In this document: positions 53,041 to 61,648 of the stretch, piece after piece
How the letters are laid out: each line of letters starts with the position of its first letter
How positions within the stretch are numbered: the first letter of the stretch is position 1
NCBI RefSeq assembly: GCF_009807035.1
Contig: NZ_WUBI01000005.1
Coordinates: 175,624-239,623, forward strand
DNA from: Paenibacillus dendrobii
GTDB taxonomy: Bacteria; Bacillota; Bacilli; Paenibacillales; Paenibacillaceae
DNA: 64,000 bases
Direction of reading: 5' to 3'
Translations under genes and position numbers: made by a program
The notes under the pieces: generated by a model
What the model was told of the DNA's origin: nothing
Seen by the model: only the letters and a program-made list of their open reading frames with translations
Databases searched by the model: none

Positions 53041-53466
53041 AGGTCACCCTCCTTAGTGTTACTTAAGCTCAGTATACTCCACAAATTTGATCCTCTCAAG
53101 TAACGGCTGCCTTTCATCCCTTCGGAATGCGGAGCTTTTTTACTGCCTACCGTATTGCGGAGCCAGAACGTGCGGTTTATAATAGGGTGGGTGACGAGGG
53201 AAAGGCAAATGTCGGAATTTTGTCACCGCCATGACAATGGTCTGCCATAAATTTTTGTTACTTTTTTCACAAAAGTACTTGATCTTCCAAAGCTTAAGGC
53301 AAGCAGACCTGCCGCCTATACTTAACCGGCCATTGCTCTTTCGGAGCGCATTAACAAGCCGTTATACAAGACTTGATTGAATGAAGCCGGACACCTTCCG
53401 ACGAGCGGATTTTTTTGTGTTTTTTTACCTAAACCGCATCCCATTAAATGAACAGGAGGAATGGAT
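53041..53466 (+). other. long leader region before mqnE
   Basis: 425 bp without a gene. Near its 3' end TCCGACGAGCGGA (about 53397-53409) forms a small hairpin followed by a seven-T run and a second T run, resembling an attenuator terminator about 40 bases before mqnE. No known riboswitch motif was recognised. The divergent HesB-type gene promoter must lie at the left end. Confidence 0.4.
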
Positions 53467-54573
53467 ATGTCCATAATCGTTACATCGAATTCCAGCAAGA
53501 GAATGGAAGAAATCGCTGAAAAAGTACGCCACGGGGAGCGTCTAAACCTCGAAGATGGTGTATTTCTTTATGAAACGGATGATTTATTGACCCTGGGCCA
53601 GCTGGCTAATGAAGTCAATCTGCGCAAGAACGGCAAGAAGGTCTATTTTATAGAAAATATGAGCCTTTACTTCACCAATGTCTGCGAAGCCAGATGCGCA
53701 TTCTGCAACTTCAGAAAAGACCTTGACGATGAGGGTTCCTACACGCTGAACGGTCAGGAAATGATCGAATACGTTGAGCAGCATATTCACCCGGGCGTAC
53801 GCGAATTCCATATTGTCGGCGGGCATAATAATCATATGCCTTTCCAATATTATGTGGATTCCCTGCAGGCGCTGACGGACCGCTTTCCCGAGGTTACACT
53901 GAAGGCGTATACGGCAGCAGAGATCGAATTCTACACCCGTATCAGCGGACTCAGCACCGAGGAAGTTCTGAAGGAGCTGCAAAAGGCTGGATTGAAATCG
54001 CTGACGGGCGGCGGTGCCGAAATTCTGTCCGATCAATACCGCAAAAAGATGAAGGTGGATAAAGCGAACGTAGAACAATACCTCGACGTTCACAGAACCG
54101 CGCACAAGCTGGGCATGAAAACCCACACGACCATGCTTTACGGATCGATTGAGTCGCATGAGGACCGCATCCGCCACATGATGCAGATCCGCGAACTGCA
54201 GGATGAAACGAACGGCTTCCTGGTCTTCATTCCGCTCTCCATGCAGCCAAGAAATAAAAATGCGGGCATCATGCGCCGCAACTCAGCATACGAGGATTTG
54301 AAAACCATCGCGATCAGCCGTCTGATGCTCGATAATTTCAATCACATTAAAGCTTACTTCATCAACATCGGACCGCAACTGACTCAAGTCTCCCTCTCCT
54401 TCGGCGCTTCCGACGTTCATGGCACCATTCTTAAAGAACGCATCAGCCATGCCGCTGGAGCCCTCACGCCGGAAGGATTGACCCGCGATGAGCTGATCTG
54501 GCTCGTTAAAGGCGCGGGACGAATTCCGGTTGAACGGGATACGTTCTACAATGAAATCAAAGTATATGAGTAA
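53467..54573 (+). CDS. mqnE: aminofutalosine synthase
   Basis: A 368-residue radical SAM enzyme that joins enolpyruvyl oxybenzoate and adenosyl radical in the futalosine route to menaquinone. The CxxxCxxC cluster motif is C73/C77/C80 in CEARCAFCNF; GGHNNH and GGGAEILS follow as in MqnE/CofH proteins. An ATG at 53461 sits directly on the AGGAGG site, so the ATG at 53467 is used. No other mqn gene is in the window. Confidence 0.88.
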   Translation: MSIIVTSNSSKRMEEIAEKVRHGERLNLEDGVFLYETDDLLTLGQLANEVNLRKNGKKVYFIENMSLYFTNVCEARCAFCNFRKDLDDEGSYTLNGQEMIEYVEQHIHPGVREFHIVGGHNNHMPFQYYVDSLQALTDRFPEVTLKAYTAAEIEFYTRISGLSTEEVLKELQKAGLKSLTGGGAEILSDQYRKKMKVDKANVEQYLDVHRTAHKLGMKTHTTMLYGSIESHEDRIRHMMQIRELQDETNGFLVFIPLSMQPRNKNAGIMRRNSAYEDLKTIAISRLMLDNFNHIKAYFINIGPQLTQVSLSFGASDVHGTILKERISHAAGALTPEGLTRDELIWLVKGAGRIPVERDTFYNEIKVYE

Positions 54574-54683
54574 GAATACCTGAAACTCATTGCACCCCAG
54601 AACTCTGCACAAGTATTTATTTTTCCAACTGAGGATTTTTCTACACCATTAAAGCCGATGTAAAGAAAGGATAGACGGACCCC

Positions 54684-55745
54684 ATGAGAAAATTTGTCAT
54701 TCTAGGTGGAGGCTATGGCGGTCTTGCCATGATTCAAGGTCTGATCAGCAGCCACCTGCCGCCTGATATTGAGCTGGTGCTGGTGGACCGGATGCCGTTC
54801 CAGGGCATTAAAACGGAATACTACGCGCTTGCGGCGGGAACGGCTTCAGATTTTGATCTGCGGATCCAGTTTCCAAACCATAACCAGCTGACCAAACGGT
54901 ACGGTGAAGTGACTTCCATTGATCTCGAAAACAAAATGATCCATATGGAGCAGGACGAACCGATCGAATATGATTATCTGGTGATTGCTCTTGGATGTAC
55001 CGACCGTTATCACGGCATTCCGGGCGCCGAGCAGTTTACTAACAGTATCCAGACATTTTCCAGCACCAGACAGACGTATCAGCGCCTGAATGATGTCAAA
55101 CCGTATGGGCAGGTTCATATTGTCGGAGGCGGCCTCAGCGGCGTTGAGACGGCTGCTGAGCTTCGCGAGAGCCGGCCTGACCTGAACATTACCATTCTGG
55201 ACCGGGGCAGTCGCGTGCTTTCCGCTTTCCCCTCCACCGTATCTGCGTATGTCGAGCAGTGGTTCCGGGATCATGATGTCAATACCAGATCGCATATCTC
55301 CGTTTCCCATGTTGAGGACGGCGTTGTGTACAACGGGGACGAGCCGATCCATACGGACGTCATCGTATGGACCGCTGGGATTCAGCCGGTTAAGGTCGTC
55401 CAGGACCTGAATGTGCCCAAAGATCCGGGTGGACGCGTTCTGCTCAACTCCTACTCACAAATTCCGGATCATCCGGAAGTCTATGTTGTGGGCGACTGCG
55501 CAAGCATTCCTTTTGCGCCAAGTGCACAGGCTGCAGGCGCGCAAGCTGAACAGGTTGCAGAGATTCTGCATGCCCTCTGGCGCGGCGATACGCCGAAGCT
55601 TCATAAGATCCGCCTGAAAGGCACGCTCGGCTCGCTCGGCAGCAAAGCCGGCTTCGGACTGATGGGGAAGACCTCCGTAAAAGGAAGAGTACCCCGTCTC
55701 TTGAAGAGCGGGGTACTCTGGTTGTCCAGACGCCATTTCGGCTAA
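54684..55745 (+). CDS. yutJ: NADH dehydrogenase-like flavoprotein (YutJ)
   Basis: A 353-residue pyridine nucleotide-disulfide oxidoreductase of the NDH-2 kind. FAD motif LGGGYGGLAM, NAD motif VGGGLSGVETAAEL and VVGDCASIPFAP are complete; a hydrophobic C-terminal end is short. Gene order with yuzB and yutI equals the yut region of B. subtilis, where the orthologue is YutJ. Overlaps the convergent yuzB by four bases. Role in respiration likely, electron acceptor unknown. Confidence 0.87.
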   Translation: MRKFVILGGGYGGLAMIQGLISSHLPPDIELVLVDRMPFQGIKTEYYALAAGTASDFDLRIQFPNHNQLTKRYGEVTSIDLENKMIHMEQDEPIEYDYLVIALGCTDRYHGIPGAEQFTNSIQTFSSTRQTYQRLNDVKPYGQVHIVGGGLSGVETAAELRESRPDLNITILDRGSRVLSAFPSTVSAYVEQWFRDHDVNTRSHISVSHVEDGVVYNGDEPIHTDVIVWTAGIQPVKVVQDLNVPKDPGGRVLLNSYSQIPDHPEVYVVGDCASIPFAPSAQAAGAQAEQVAEILHALWRGDTPKLHKIRLKGTLGSLGSKAGFGLMGKTSVKGRVPRLLKSGVLWLSRRHFG

Positions 55746-55996
55746 TCCAGCTCGAGGCTGTCCCAGGCCTCGAGTTCTTTTATTTTCGCCATAATGGCTT
55801 CTTGCAGCTCGTCCGCGCTGTCGGCGTCGATAATCTCGCCGTTCACCATCGCGAAGGGCATCATGGCGCATTGGCCGCAGTTGCTAAGGCAACCGTATTC
55901 TATAACATCATAATCCGGATTCTCTTCCAGATTGTCCATGACTTCATCGGTTCCAAAATGCATGTTGTTCGTGCAGAATTCGATGATGGGTCTCAC
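55742..55996 (-). CDS. yuzB: YuzB family protein (DUF1450)
   Basis: An 84-residue cytoplasmic protein with Cys residues in FCTNNMHFG and YGCLSNCGQCAMMPF, a pattern suggesting a metal or thiol site, as in thioredoxin-like ferredoxins. It is the YuzB/DUF1450 family, function unknown. GTG start at 55996 behind CAGGTGATACC. Sits between yutJ and yutI as in Bacillus. Confidence 0.9.
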   Translation of the reverse strand: MRPIIEFCTNNMHFGTDEVMDNLEENPDYDVIEYGCLSNCGQCAMMPFAMVNGEIIDADSADELQEAIMAKIKELEAWDSLELD

Positions 55997-56171
55997 TTGG
56001 TATCACCTGCTTCAGTTATATAAATTCATGAAATGAAGGACTTATATCTTAGTTTAGCCATGGTTGGCTATAATATCAATGGTTGGCGTCCTTCAATCTA
56101 AAGAATAGAATATTTTTAACTTTCATGACCAGAGCAGATATAGCCATTTTATTTTATCTCCATTTGTAATA

Positions 56172-56186
56172 TAATAATCATTATAG
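56172..56186 (+). promoter_or_regulatory. Fur-like box at yutI promoter
   Basis: TAATAAT-C-ATTATAG matches 11 of 14 positions of the 7-1-7 Fur consensus and overlaps a TATAAT element in AATATAATAATC, about 20-30 bases before the yutI start. Confidence 0.4.
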
Positions 56187-56203
56187 GAAAGGAGTTGAAT
56201 CTA

Positions 56204-56449
56204 ATGAGCGAAAACGCACAAAGCACCATGTATGATGACGTAGCAGAAGTGCTGGATAAACTTCGTCCGTTCCTTCAGCGCGATGGCGGTGACGTGGAAC
56301 TGGTTGACGTGGAAGACGGCATCGTGAAATTGAAATTGATGGGTGCCTGCGGCAGCTGCCCAAGCTCCACGATTACACTCAAAGCCGGGATTGAACGCGC
56401 CCTCGTTGAAGAGGTTGAAGGCATCAACGACGTTATTCAAGTATTCTAA
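56204..56449 (+). CDS. yutI: NifU-like Fe-S scaffold protein (YutI/Nfu)
   Basis: An 81-residue NifU C-terminal-type protein that carries and delivers Fe-S clusters. The ligand pair is C49-x2-C52 in MGACGSCPSST; the preceding RPFLQRDGGDVELV is the family signature. ATG 56204 follows AAAGGAGTTGAATCT. Grouped with other redox and Fe-S genes. Full length. Confidence 0.94.
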   Translation: MSENAQSTMYDDVAEVLDKLRPFLQRDGGDVELVDVEDGIVKLKLMGACGSCPSSTITLKAGIERALVEEVEGINDVIQVF

Positions 56450-56469
56450 TCCCATTCAATAATGGTACA

Positions 56470-56510
56470 CAAAAGCCCTGCGCTTCGTAAGAAGGCAGGG
56501 CTTTTTTTTG
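56470..56510 (+). terminator. intrinsic terminator after yutI
   Basis: AAAAGCCCTGC and GCAGGGCTTTTTTTT form a strong stem, shared with the convergent SDR gene. Confidence 0.9.
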
Positions 56511-56516
56511 TACTTG

Positions 56517-57305
56517 CTATGATTGGGCATTCGTCGCCGGTTCAATCCATGGACGTATAGGGTCCAAGCCGCCGGAAATATCCATGATATTTCCCGTAAT
56601 AAAGTCCGAGTCATGATGGCATAAGTAGCGGATGACGCGCGAAATGTCTTCACCGCTTCCCGGTCTTCCGCGCGGTGTCTCCCCGTCCTTAAGGCCCGAA
56701 ACCTCCGCGATGGACTTCTCTTTGTTGTCACCCCGGATATCTCCGGGACAGACCATGTTTACGGTAATACCAAAAGGTGCTTCTTCCACCGCCAGGGTTT
56801 TGGTAAAGGACACGAGCCCTGTTTTCGCTGCAGCATAGACGGCACGATGCGGCCAGGCTCTCGCTTCCGCTGCATGACCGTAACCGAAATGGATAATACG
56901 TCCCCACTTTTTATGACGCATGGCCGGCAACACGAAATGATCCAGCAGCATTGTCCCCACCAGGTTCCCCTGAATCAGCGACAGGATTTCTTCCTGGGTA
57001 TACTCGGAGAACAGTCTCCTTTCCCGGATAAAGGGGCCGGCATTATTCACCACGATGTCTGCGCTCCCAAGCCGGGACTCCACTTGACGCACCAGTTCCT
57101 CGATCTGGGAACCGTCGGAGATATCCGCTTGAACCGCAATGCATCGGACTCCAAGTTCTTCAATCCTTTGTTTAAGCTCTTCAGCTTCGGATCGGCTGTG
57201 CACATAATTGAGCGCAATATCACAGCCTTGCTCCGCCAGGGTAAGCGCCGTCATTTTTCCTAGACCTTTTGCGCTCCCCGTAATAAGGGCGATTTTGTCC
57301 TTCAA
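56517..57305 (-). CDS. SDR family protein with altered active site
   Basis: A 262-residue short-chain dehydrogenase. The cofactor motif TGSAKGLGK and NNAG are normal and YAAAK supplies Tyr and Lys, but the catalytic Ser region reads RIIHFGYGHAAEARAW, with no Ser at the usual place 12-14 residues before the Tyr. Starts at TTG 57305 behind AAAGGAGG. Either a different reaction or a non-catalytic role. Substrate unknown. Confidence 0.85.
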   Translation of the reverse strand: MKDKIALITGSAKGLGKMTALTLAEQGCDIALNYVHSRSEAEELKQRIEELGVRCIAVQADISDGSQIEELVRQVESRLGSADIVVNNAGPFIRERRLFSEYTQEEILSLIQGNLVGTMLLDHFVLPAMRHKKWGRIIHFGYGHAAEARAWPHRAVYAAAKTGLVSFTKTLAVEEAPFGITVNMVCPGDIRGDNKEKSIAEVSGLKDGETPRGRPGSGEDISRVIRYLCHHDSDFITGNIMDISGGLDPIRPWIEPATNAQS

Positions 57306-57502
57306 TGAAAATCCTCCTTTCCAGCCGAAGCGTCATTCACACATTCATCAGGGATGTAAGCTTAATTACCTATATCCAAAACCGATTTATATAACGTCTA
57401 TAATTCATTCTTATGTAATCCCACTTCATCTAGTATAAAAGATTTAACGAGGCCTCACAACATGGGCAACTTTTCTCTGGGAAAGTCCCTCCCCTAACCC
57501 GC

Positions 57503-57541
57503 AAAAAAAGATCCGCGAGCAAATCCTGCTCGCGGATCTTG
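57503..57541 (-). terminator. intrinsic terminator of metNIQ
   Basis: On the minus strand AAGATCCGCGAGCA pairs with TGCTCGCGGATCTT around a short loop and is followed by TTTTTTT. Confidence 0.93.
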
Positions 57542-57569
57542 GTATGATGGTGTACGAAATATCTCAGAT

Positions 57570-58412
57570 TTAAAATGCCGGAATGACAGCGCCTTTGTAT
57601 TGGTCCTCGATGAATTTTTTCGTATCGTCGGAAGTCAGGGCAGCGGCCAATTTCTTGATGGCATCGGAATCCTTGTTGTCCGGACGAGCTACCAGAATGT
57701 TGGCATAAGGGTTATCCTTACCTTCAATGAAGAGCGCATCCTTCAGCGGATCGATACCGGCATCCAGGGCATAGTTCGTGTTGATGACTGCCAGATCGAA
57801 TTCAGCCAATTGCCGCGGAAGCATAGCCGCATCGGATTCCTTGATTTTAATGTTTTTAGGATTTTCAACAATGTCTTTGACGGTAGCTTGGATCATGTTG
57901 TCTTCTTTCAGCTTGATCAGACCGTTTGCAGCGAGCAGGCTCAGTGCGCGTCCGCCGTTGGTTTTATCGTTGGGAATGCCTACAATCGCACCTTCTGGAA
58001 GCTCATCAACGGATTTGTGCTTTTTGGAGTATGCACCCAGCGGTTCCACGTGTACAGATACAACCGGTACCAAGTCCATTTTGCGTGTGGCATTTTCATC
58101 ATCGAGATAAGGCTTGTGCTGGAAAAAGTTAGCGTCAAGCTGTTTCTGGAACGTCTGAACATTCGGCTGTACATAATCGGAATATTCCTTGATTTCGAGT
58201 TTTACGCCTTCTTTTTCAAGAGCGGGTTGGATATGCTTCAAAATTTCCGCGTGCGGTACGGCCGTTGCACCTACAGTCAATGTTACCGTTTTGGCTTCCG
58301 TACCTTTGTCATCTCCTCCGGCAGCCGGTTTTTCCTCGGTATTTTTATTGCCGCAAGCAGCCAATGCCACCACCAGAACCAAGCTGAGCAAAGCAAACAA
58401 TCCTTTTTTCAT
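57570..58412 (-). CDS. metQ: methionine ABC transporter substrate-binding lipoprotein
   Basis: A 280-residue lipoprotein with a signal peptide and lipobox ALAAC (Cys at residue 20), then a Ser/Thr/Glu-rich linker and the NlpA/MetQ domain (VGATAVPHAEILKH to EDQYKGAVIPAF). Captures methionine outside the membrane. AAGGGGGATTTACA precedes the ATG. It is last in metNIQ, 143 bp after metI, a gap with no obvious terminator. Confidence 0.93.
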   Translation of the reverse strand: MKKGLFALLSLVLVVALAACGNKNTEEKPAAGGDDKGTEAKTVTLTVGATAVPHAEILKHIQPALEKEGVKLEIKEYSDYVQPNVQTFQKQLDANFFQHKPYLDDENATRKMDLVPVVSVHVEPLGAYSKKHKSVDELPEGAIVGIPNDKTNGGRALSLLAANGLIKLKEDNMIQATVKDIVENPKNIKIKESDAAMLPRQLAEFDLAVINTNYALDAGIDPLKDALFIEGKDNPYANILVARPDNKDSDAIKKLAAALTSDDTKKFIEDQYKGAVIPAF

Positions 58413-58555
58413 TGTAAATCCCCCTTAAATTTATCGATTTAATATGATTTATGAATGGAAGGTTCCGTACATGTTATTTTTCTCTGAAGAAAAATCATGC
58501 ATACGTGAACCTTCCTATATCACATCCGAGATTCGGATGGTATTACTGACATCAG

Positions 58556-59224
58556 TTATTTGCGTGTAAAATGCTTGACGAGCCGGTCACCGGCCATCTG
58601 CAGCACCTGCACCAGAATGATCATGGCGAGTACGGAGATGATCATGACTTCCTTCTGGTAACGATAATATCCATAACGGATGGCCAGGTCACCCAGACCC
58701 CCTCCACCTACCATACCGGACATTGCGGTATAAGATACGAGCGTAACCACGGTAATCGTGACCCCTGCGAGCAGACCCGGTCTTGCCTCAGGCAGCAGCA
58801 CTTTCATAATAACCTGCCAGGTAGAAGCTCCCATCGACTGGGCTGCTTCCAGCACTCCCCGATCCACCTCGCGCAGCGAGGTTTCCACCAGCCTTGCAAA
58901 GAACGGAGCGGCTCCAATGACTAGTGGCGGTATAGTCCCGAGCACCCCAAAGGATACTCCGACAATCGCAACCGTTAAAGGGATCAGCGCCAAAATCAAA
59001 ATGATAAACGGCACCGACCGCAAAATATTAACGATCACCGATAATATTGTATATACGGTCCGGGCCCATCCGTTCGTGGAACGCGAGGTCTGGTACAACA
59101 GCACGCCAAGCGGCAGACCCAGGATCAAGGTGAAGACCGCAGAAGCACCGAGCATTTTGAGCGTATCCAGACTGGCTACGCCAATCTCATTCCAGTCCAG
59201 CGTCGAAAAATCAAGTCCCCACAT
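58556..59224 (-). CDS. metI: methionine ABC transporter permease
   Basis: A 222-residue permease with about five helices and the EAA-loop motif of binding-protein-dependent permeases (EAAQSMGASTWQVIMKVLLPEA, here broken over residues 135-157). The ATG overlaps the stop of metN by one base (TGATG), indicating translational coupling. Imports methionine with MetN and MetQ. Confidence 0.93.
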   Translation of the reverse strand: MWGLDFSTLDWNEIGVASLDTLKMLGASAVFTLILGLPLGVLLYQTSRSTNGWARTVYTILSVIVNILRSVPFIILILALIPLTVAIVGVSFGVLGTIPPLVIGAAPFFARLVETSLREVDRGVLEAAQSMGASTWQVIMKVLLPEARPGLLAGVTITVVTLVSYTAMSGMVGGGGLGDLAIRYGYYRYQKEVMIISVLAMIILVQVLQMAGDRLVKHFTRK

Positions 59225-60234
59225 CAGTCAAGCACCTCCACATCCAAGCCTTCAGACGTCACCTTGTTAATGGTTTGCTCAATCTGACCGGGCTCCCCTT
59301 CCAAGCGAACAATCAGCTGCCCATAAGGGATATCCTTGATTTTGGAGATGGTTCCCTGCAAAATCGCAAAGTCTACGCCCGATTCCCTCGCTGTTCTGGA
59401 CAGGATGGAATCATATGTTTTCTCACCCAGGAAAGTCAGCTTGCACAGACGGGATGAACCATCATGCGGCGCCTGCAGCGCCAGTTGGGCCGACTCGCCT
59501 GCCTGACCCAGGATGAATTCGCGCGTAACCGGATGCTGCGGCTTCAGGAATACTTCCGTAACCGCTCCCTGTTCCACAATCCCACCCTGATGAATGACAG
59601 CCACCCGGTCGCAGATACTCTGGATGACATGCATTTCATGCGTGATCAGGACGATAGTCAAATGGAACTTCTCGTTAATGTCCAGAAGCAGCCTCAGAAT
59701 CGAGTCCGTCGTTTGCGGGTCCAGCGCTGAGGTGGCTTCGTCACACAGCAGGACCTGCGGATCGCTGGCGAGCGCGCGGGCAATGCCTACCCTCTGCTTC
59801 TGACCGCCCGATAGCTGCGCCGGATACTTGTCGCGGTGGACCTCCAGACCGACCAAATGCAGCAAGTCGTTGACCTTGGCCTCTATCTCTTCCTTGCCCA
59901 TATGAGCCAGTCGCAGTGGAAAAGCAATATTATCGTATACGGTCGCCGAACTCAGCAGGTTAAAATGCTGAAAGATCATTCCGATCCCGCGGCGTTTGCT
60001 TTGCAGTTGTTGCTTGTTCAATTTCGTCAGATCCACGCCATCCACCCAAACCTCGCCGGAAGTCGGCCGTTCGAGCAGGTTCATGCAGCGTATCAATGTA
60101 CTCTTGCCGGCGCCGGAATGTCCAATCACGCCGAAGATTTCCCCTTTGCGAATGGTCAGATCAAGGCCGGACAAAGCTTCAGTCGTTTTTGCACCCTTGC
60201 CGTATTTCTTGGTAACCTGTTTCAATTCTATCAA
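59224..60234 (-). CDS. metN: methionine ABC transporter ATP-binding protein
   Basis: A 336-residue ATPase with Walker A GHSGAGKST, signature LSGGQKQRVGIA, Walker B VLLCDEATSALDP and H-loop THEMHV. The C-terminal 70 residues form the NIL/ACT-like domain that senses methionine and inhibits transport. First gene after the SAM riboswitch. AAGAAAGGAGAGC precedes the ATG. Confidence 0.95.
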   Translation of the reverse strand: MIELKQVTKKYGKGAKTTEALSGLDLTIRKGEIFGVIGHSGAGKSTLIRCMNLLERPTSGEVWVDGVDLTKLNKQQLQSKRRGIGMIFQHFNLLSSATVYDNIAFPLRLAHMGKEEIEAKVNDLLHLVGLEVHRDKYPAQLSGGQKQRVGIARALASDPQVLLCDEATSALDPQTTDSILRLLLDINEKFHLTIVLITHEMHVIQSICDRVAVIHQGGIVEQGAVTEVFLKPQHPVTREFILGQAGESAQLALQAPHDGSSRLCKLTFLGEKTYDSILSRTARESGVDFAILQGTISKIKDIPYGQLIVRLEGEPGQIEQTINKVTSEGLDVEVLD

Positions 60235-60324
60235 TCTGAAGCTCTCCTTTCTTTGAACCTTTTGGACCTGGCCTTTTATAGCATCTATCGTTCATAACCG
60301 ACTTAAAAAACGGTAACAGACAAA

Positions 60325-60361
60325 ATAAAAAGCCCCTCTTGACGGAATCAAAAAGGGCTCT
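60325..60361 (-). terminator. SAM riboswitch terminator
   Basis: On the minus strand GAGCCCTTTTTGA pairs with TCAAGAGGGGCTT (with G-T pairs) and is followed by TTTTA. Lies just after the S-box aptamer and 90 bases before metN. Confidence 0.85.
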
Positions 60362-60377
60362 TCGTATATGAAGTCGC

Positions 60378-60520
60378 TTCCTTTCTCATCTGCCAAGCCG
60401 CAGGAATCACCTGCAGTTGTAGGAATTAGCACCATGTCATTTCAGAATTGGCTGTCGCCTCATTCTCAAATCGGTTGCCGGGCTTCATCGGGCCTGTCCC
60501 TCCGCCTCTCTCGATAAGAA
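60378..60520 (-). ncRNA. SAM riboswitch (S box)
   Basis: On the minus strand the aptamer starts with TTATCGAGAGAGGCGGAGGGA, followed by GCCCGATGAAGCCCGGCAACC, a variable stem, GGTGCTAATTCC and finally GGCAGATGAGAAAGGA (blocks listed separately, broken by variable stems). All S-box core blocks are present. It turns off metNIQ when S-adenosylmethionine is plentiful. Confidence 0.95.
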
Positions 60521-60607
60521 AAAATGTATGCAATTAAAGTTGCTTTTTCATGATTTTCAGTATAATAACTTTTTCATTCTTTGTCAAAAGGAAAATTGTT
60601 GAACCTC

Positions 60608-61327
60608 CTACACTTTCATTCCTTTTTTGGCCCATAATTCGTTCGCGAAGCGATATGCGGCAATCATAGATTTGCAGACCATATCGAGCCCCTGCTTCAA
60701 ATCATCCAGATGTTTATCCAAATCTTCCAGCTCCACCTTATCATGAAGTCCCTGATGGCGTTGCCACAGATCATCCTGCATTTCGGCATTCATGTAATGT
60801 ATCTCCGCATTCCGCCGTTTCCGCAGCGCGCTTAGAGGGCTCCGGTAATCATCCTTGATTCGGGCCAACTCTTCCGCGAGTTCGGGATACTGCTTCAGGT
60901 AATGAAGCTGTCTTAGCACCGTGAAGTATGAGTAATGGGCTTTGACCTTGGAGGTATGCAAATCAAATAGTTCATTCAGCACCGTTCCCAGCTTATCCAG
61001 AATGGAAAACACACGAATAAAGCCATTTTTATAAAAATAGACATACCTTGCATACTCGCCCTGCTCTTGGATATTCATGTCATCAACGTAGCCGGTCTTC
61101 ACCTGTTTGCGAAAAAAGCAGGCGGCATACCAGCTTTGTTCAAGCTCATCTACCGAAGATACCAGGCCGCGGGTCCAAATCTCCAGCTTGCGGAAGTCAT
61201 GGCTGGGATCCTCATTTTTCTCGATCTCCTTTTGCAGCAGCTGAATCGTTTGGAACATGGTTTCAATCGCTTCTTCCAGAAGCCCGTTATTATGACGGGG
61301 CATTTCACCAAGCAGTGTTCGCAGCAT
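60608..61327 (-). CDS. Cthe_2314-like HEPN domain protein
   Basis: A 239-residue, largely helical protein. The HEPN signature R-x4-H is seen as R172-NAEI-H177 in RKRRNAEIHYM. Long charged helices precede it (EELARIKDD). I recall such stand-alone proteins as the Cthe_2314 HEPN family. HEPN motifs often mark ribonucleases in toxin or defence systems; no antitoxin or nucleotidyltransferase partner is adjacent. AGGGAGAGATAACC before the ATG. Confidence 0.75.
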   Translation of the reverse strand: MLRTLLGEMPRHNNGLLEEAIETMFQTIQLLQKEIEKNEDPSHDFRKLEIWTRGLVSSVDELEQSWYAACFFRKQVKTGYVDDMNIQEQGEYARYVYFYKNGFIRVFSILDKLGTVLNELFDLHTSKVKAHYSYFTVLRQLHYLKQYPELAEELARIKDDYRSPLSALRKRRNAEIHYMNAEMQDDLWQRHQGLHDKVELEDLDKHLDDLKQGLDMVCKSMIAAYRFANELWAKKGMKV

Positions 61328-61648
61328 AGGTTATCTCTCCCTGCATTATAATTACGTAAAATAGCTCTTTTCTCTTCAGGATCCGATGATATGTACGCCA
61401 TACCTGAATCTTCTCACATGTAATTAAACAGTTCAGCATCGTGATTAAACGACTCGGGGACAAATCACTTGCTTTCATTTTTCAAATGCCACGCCCGCCA
61501 CAGGTACACTGCACTCTGCTCTTAGCATGTCCCTAAGTAAACTCCGTTCATTCTCGCGGTCTTGCCCCATGCCTCATGGCCTCGCGTTCACAAACAAAGC
61601 CCCCGAATGGCTTCGCGGACTTTGTCGATGATGCTTATTCACGTTCTT
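61328..61648. other. intergenic region HEPN gene / ctaA
   Basis: About 320 bp. The HEPN gene promoter should be in it. Near ctaA a CAAAG-T-CC-G-CGAA...TTCG-G-GG-G-CTTTG hairpin (about 61598-61627) followed by TTTG on the minus strand may be a weak ctaA terminator. Confidence 0.45.

Noticed and set aside
57600..58442. Plus-strand frame of 280 codons
   Set aside because: Antisense to metQ, which has a lipobox and full family motifs.
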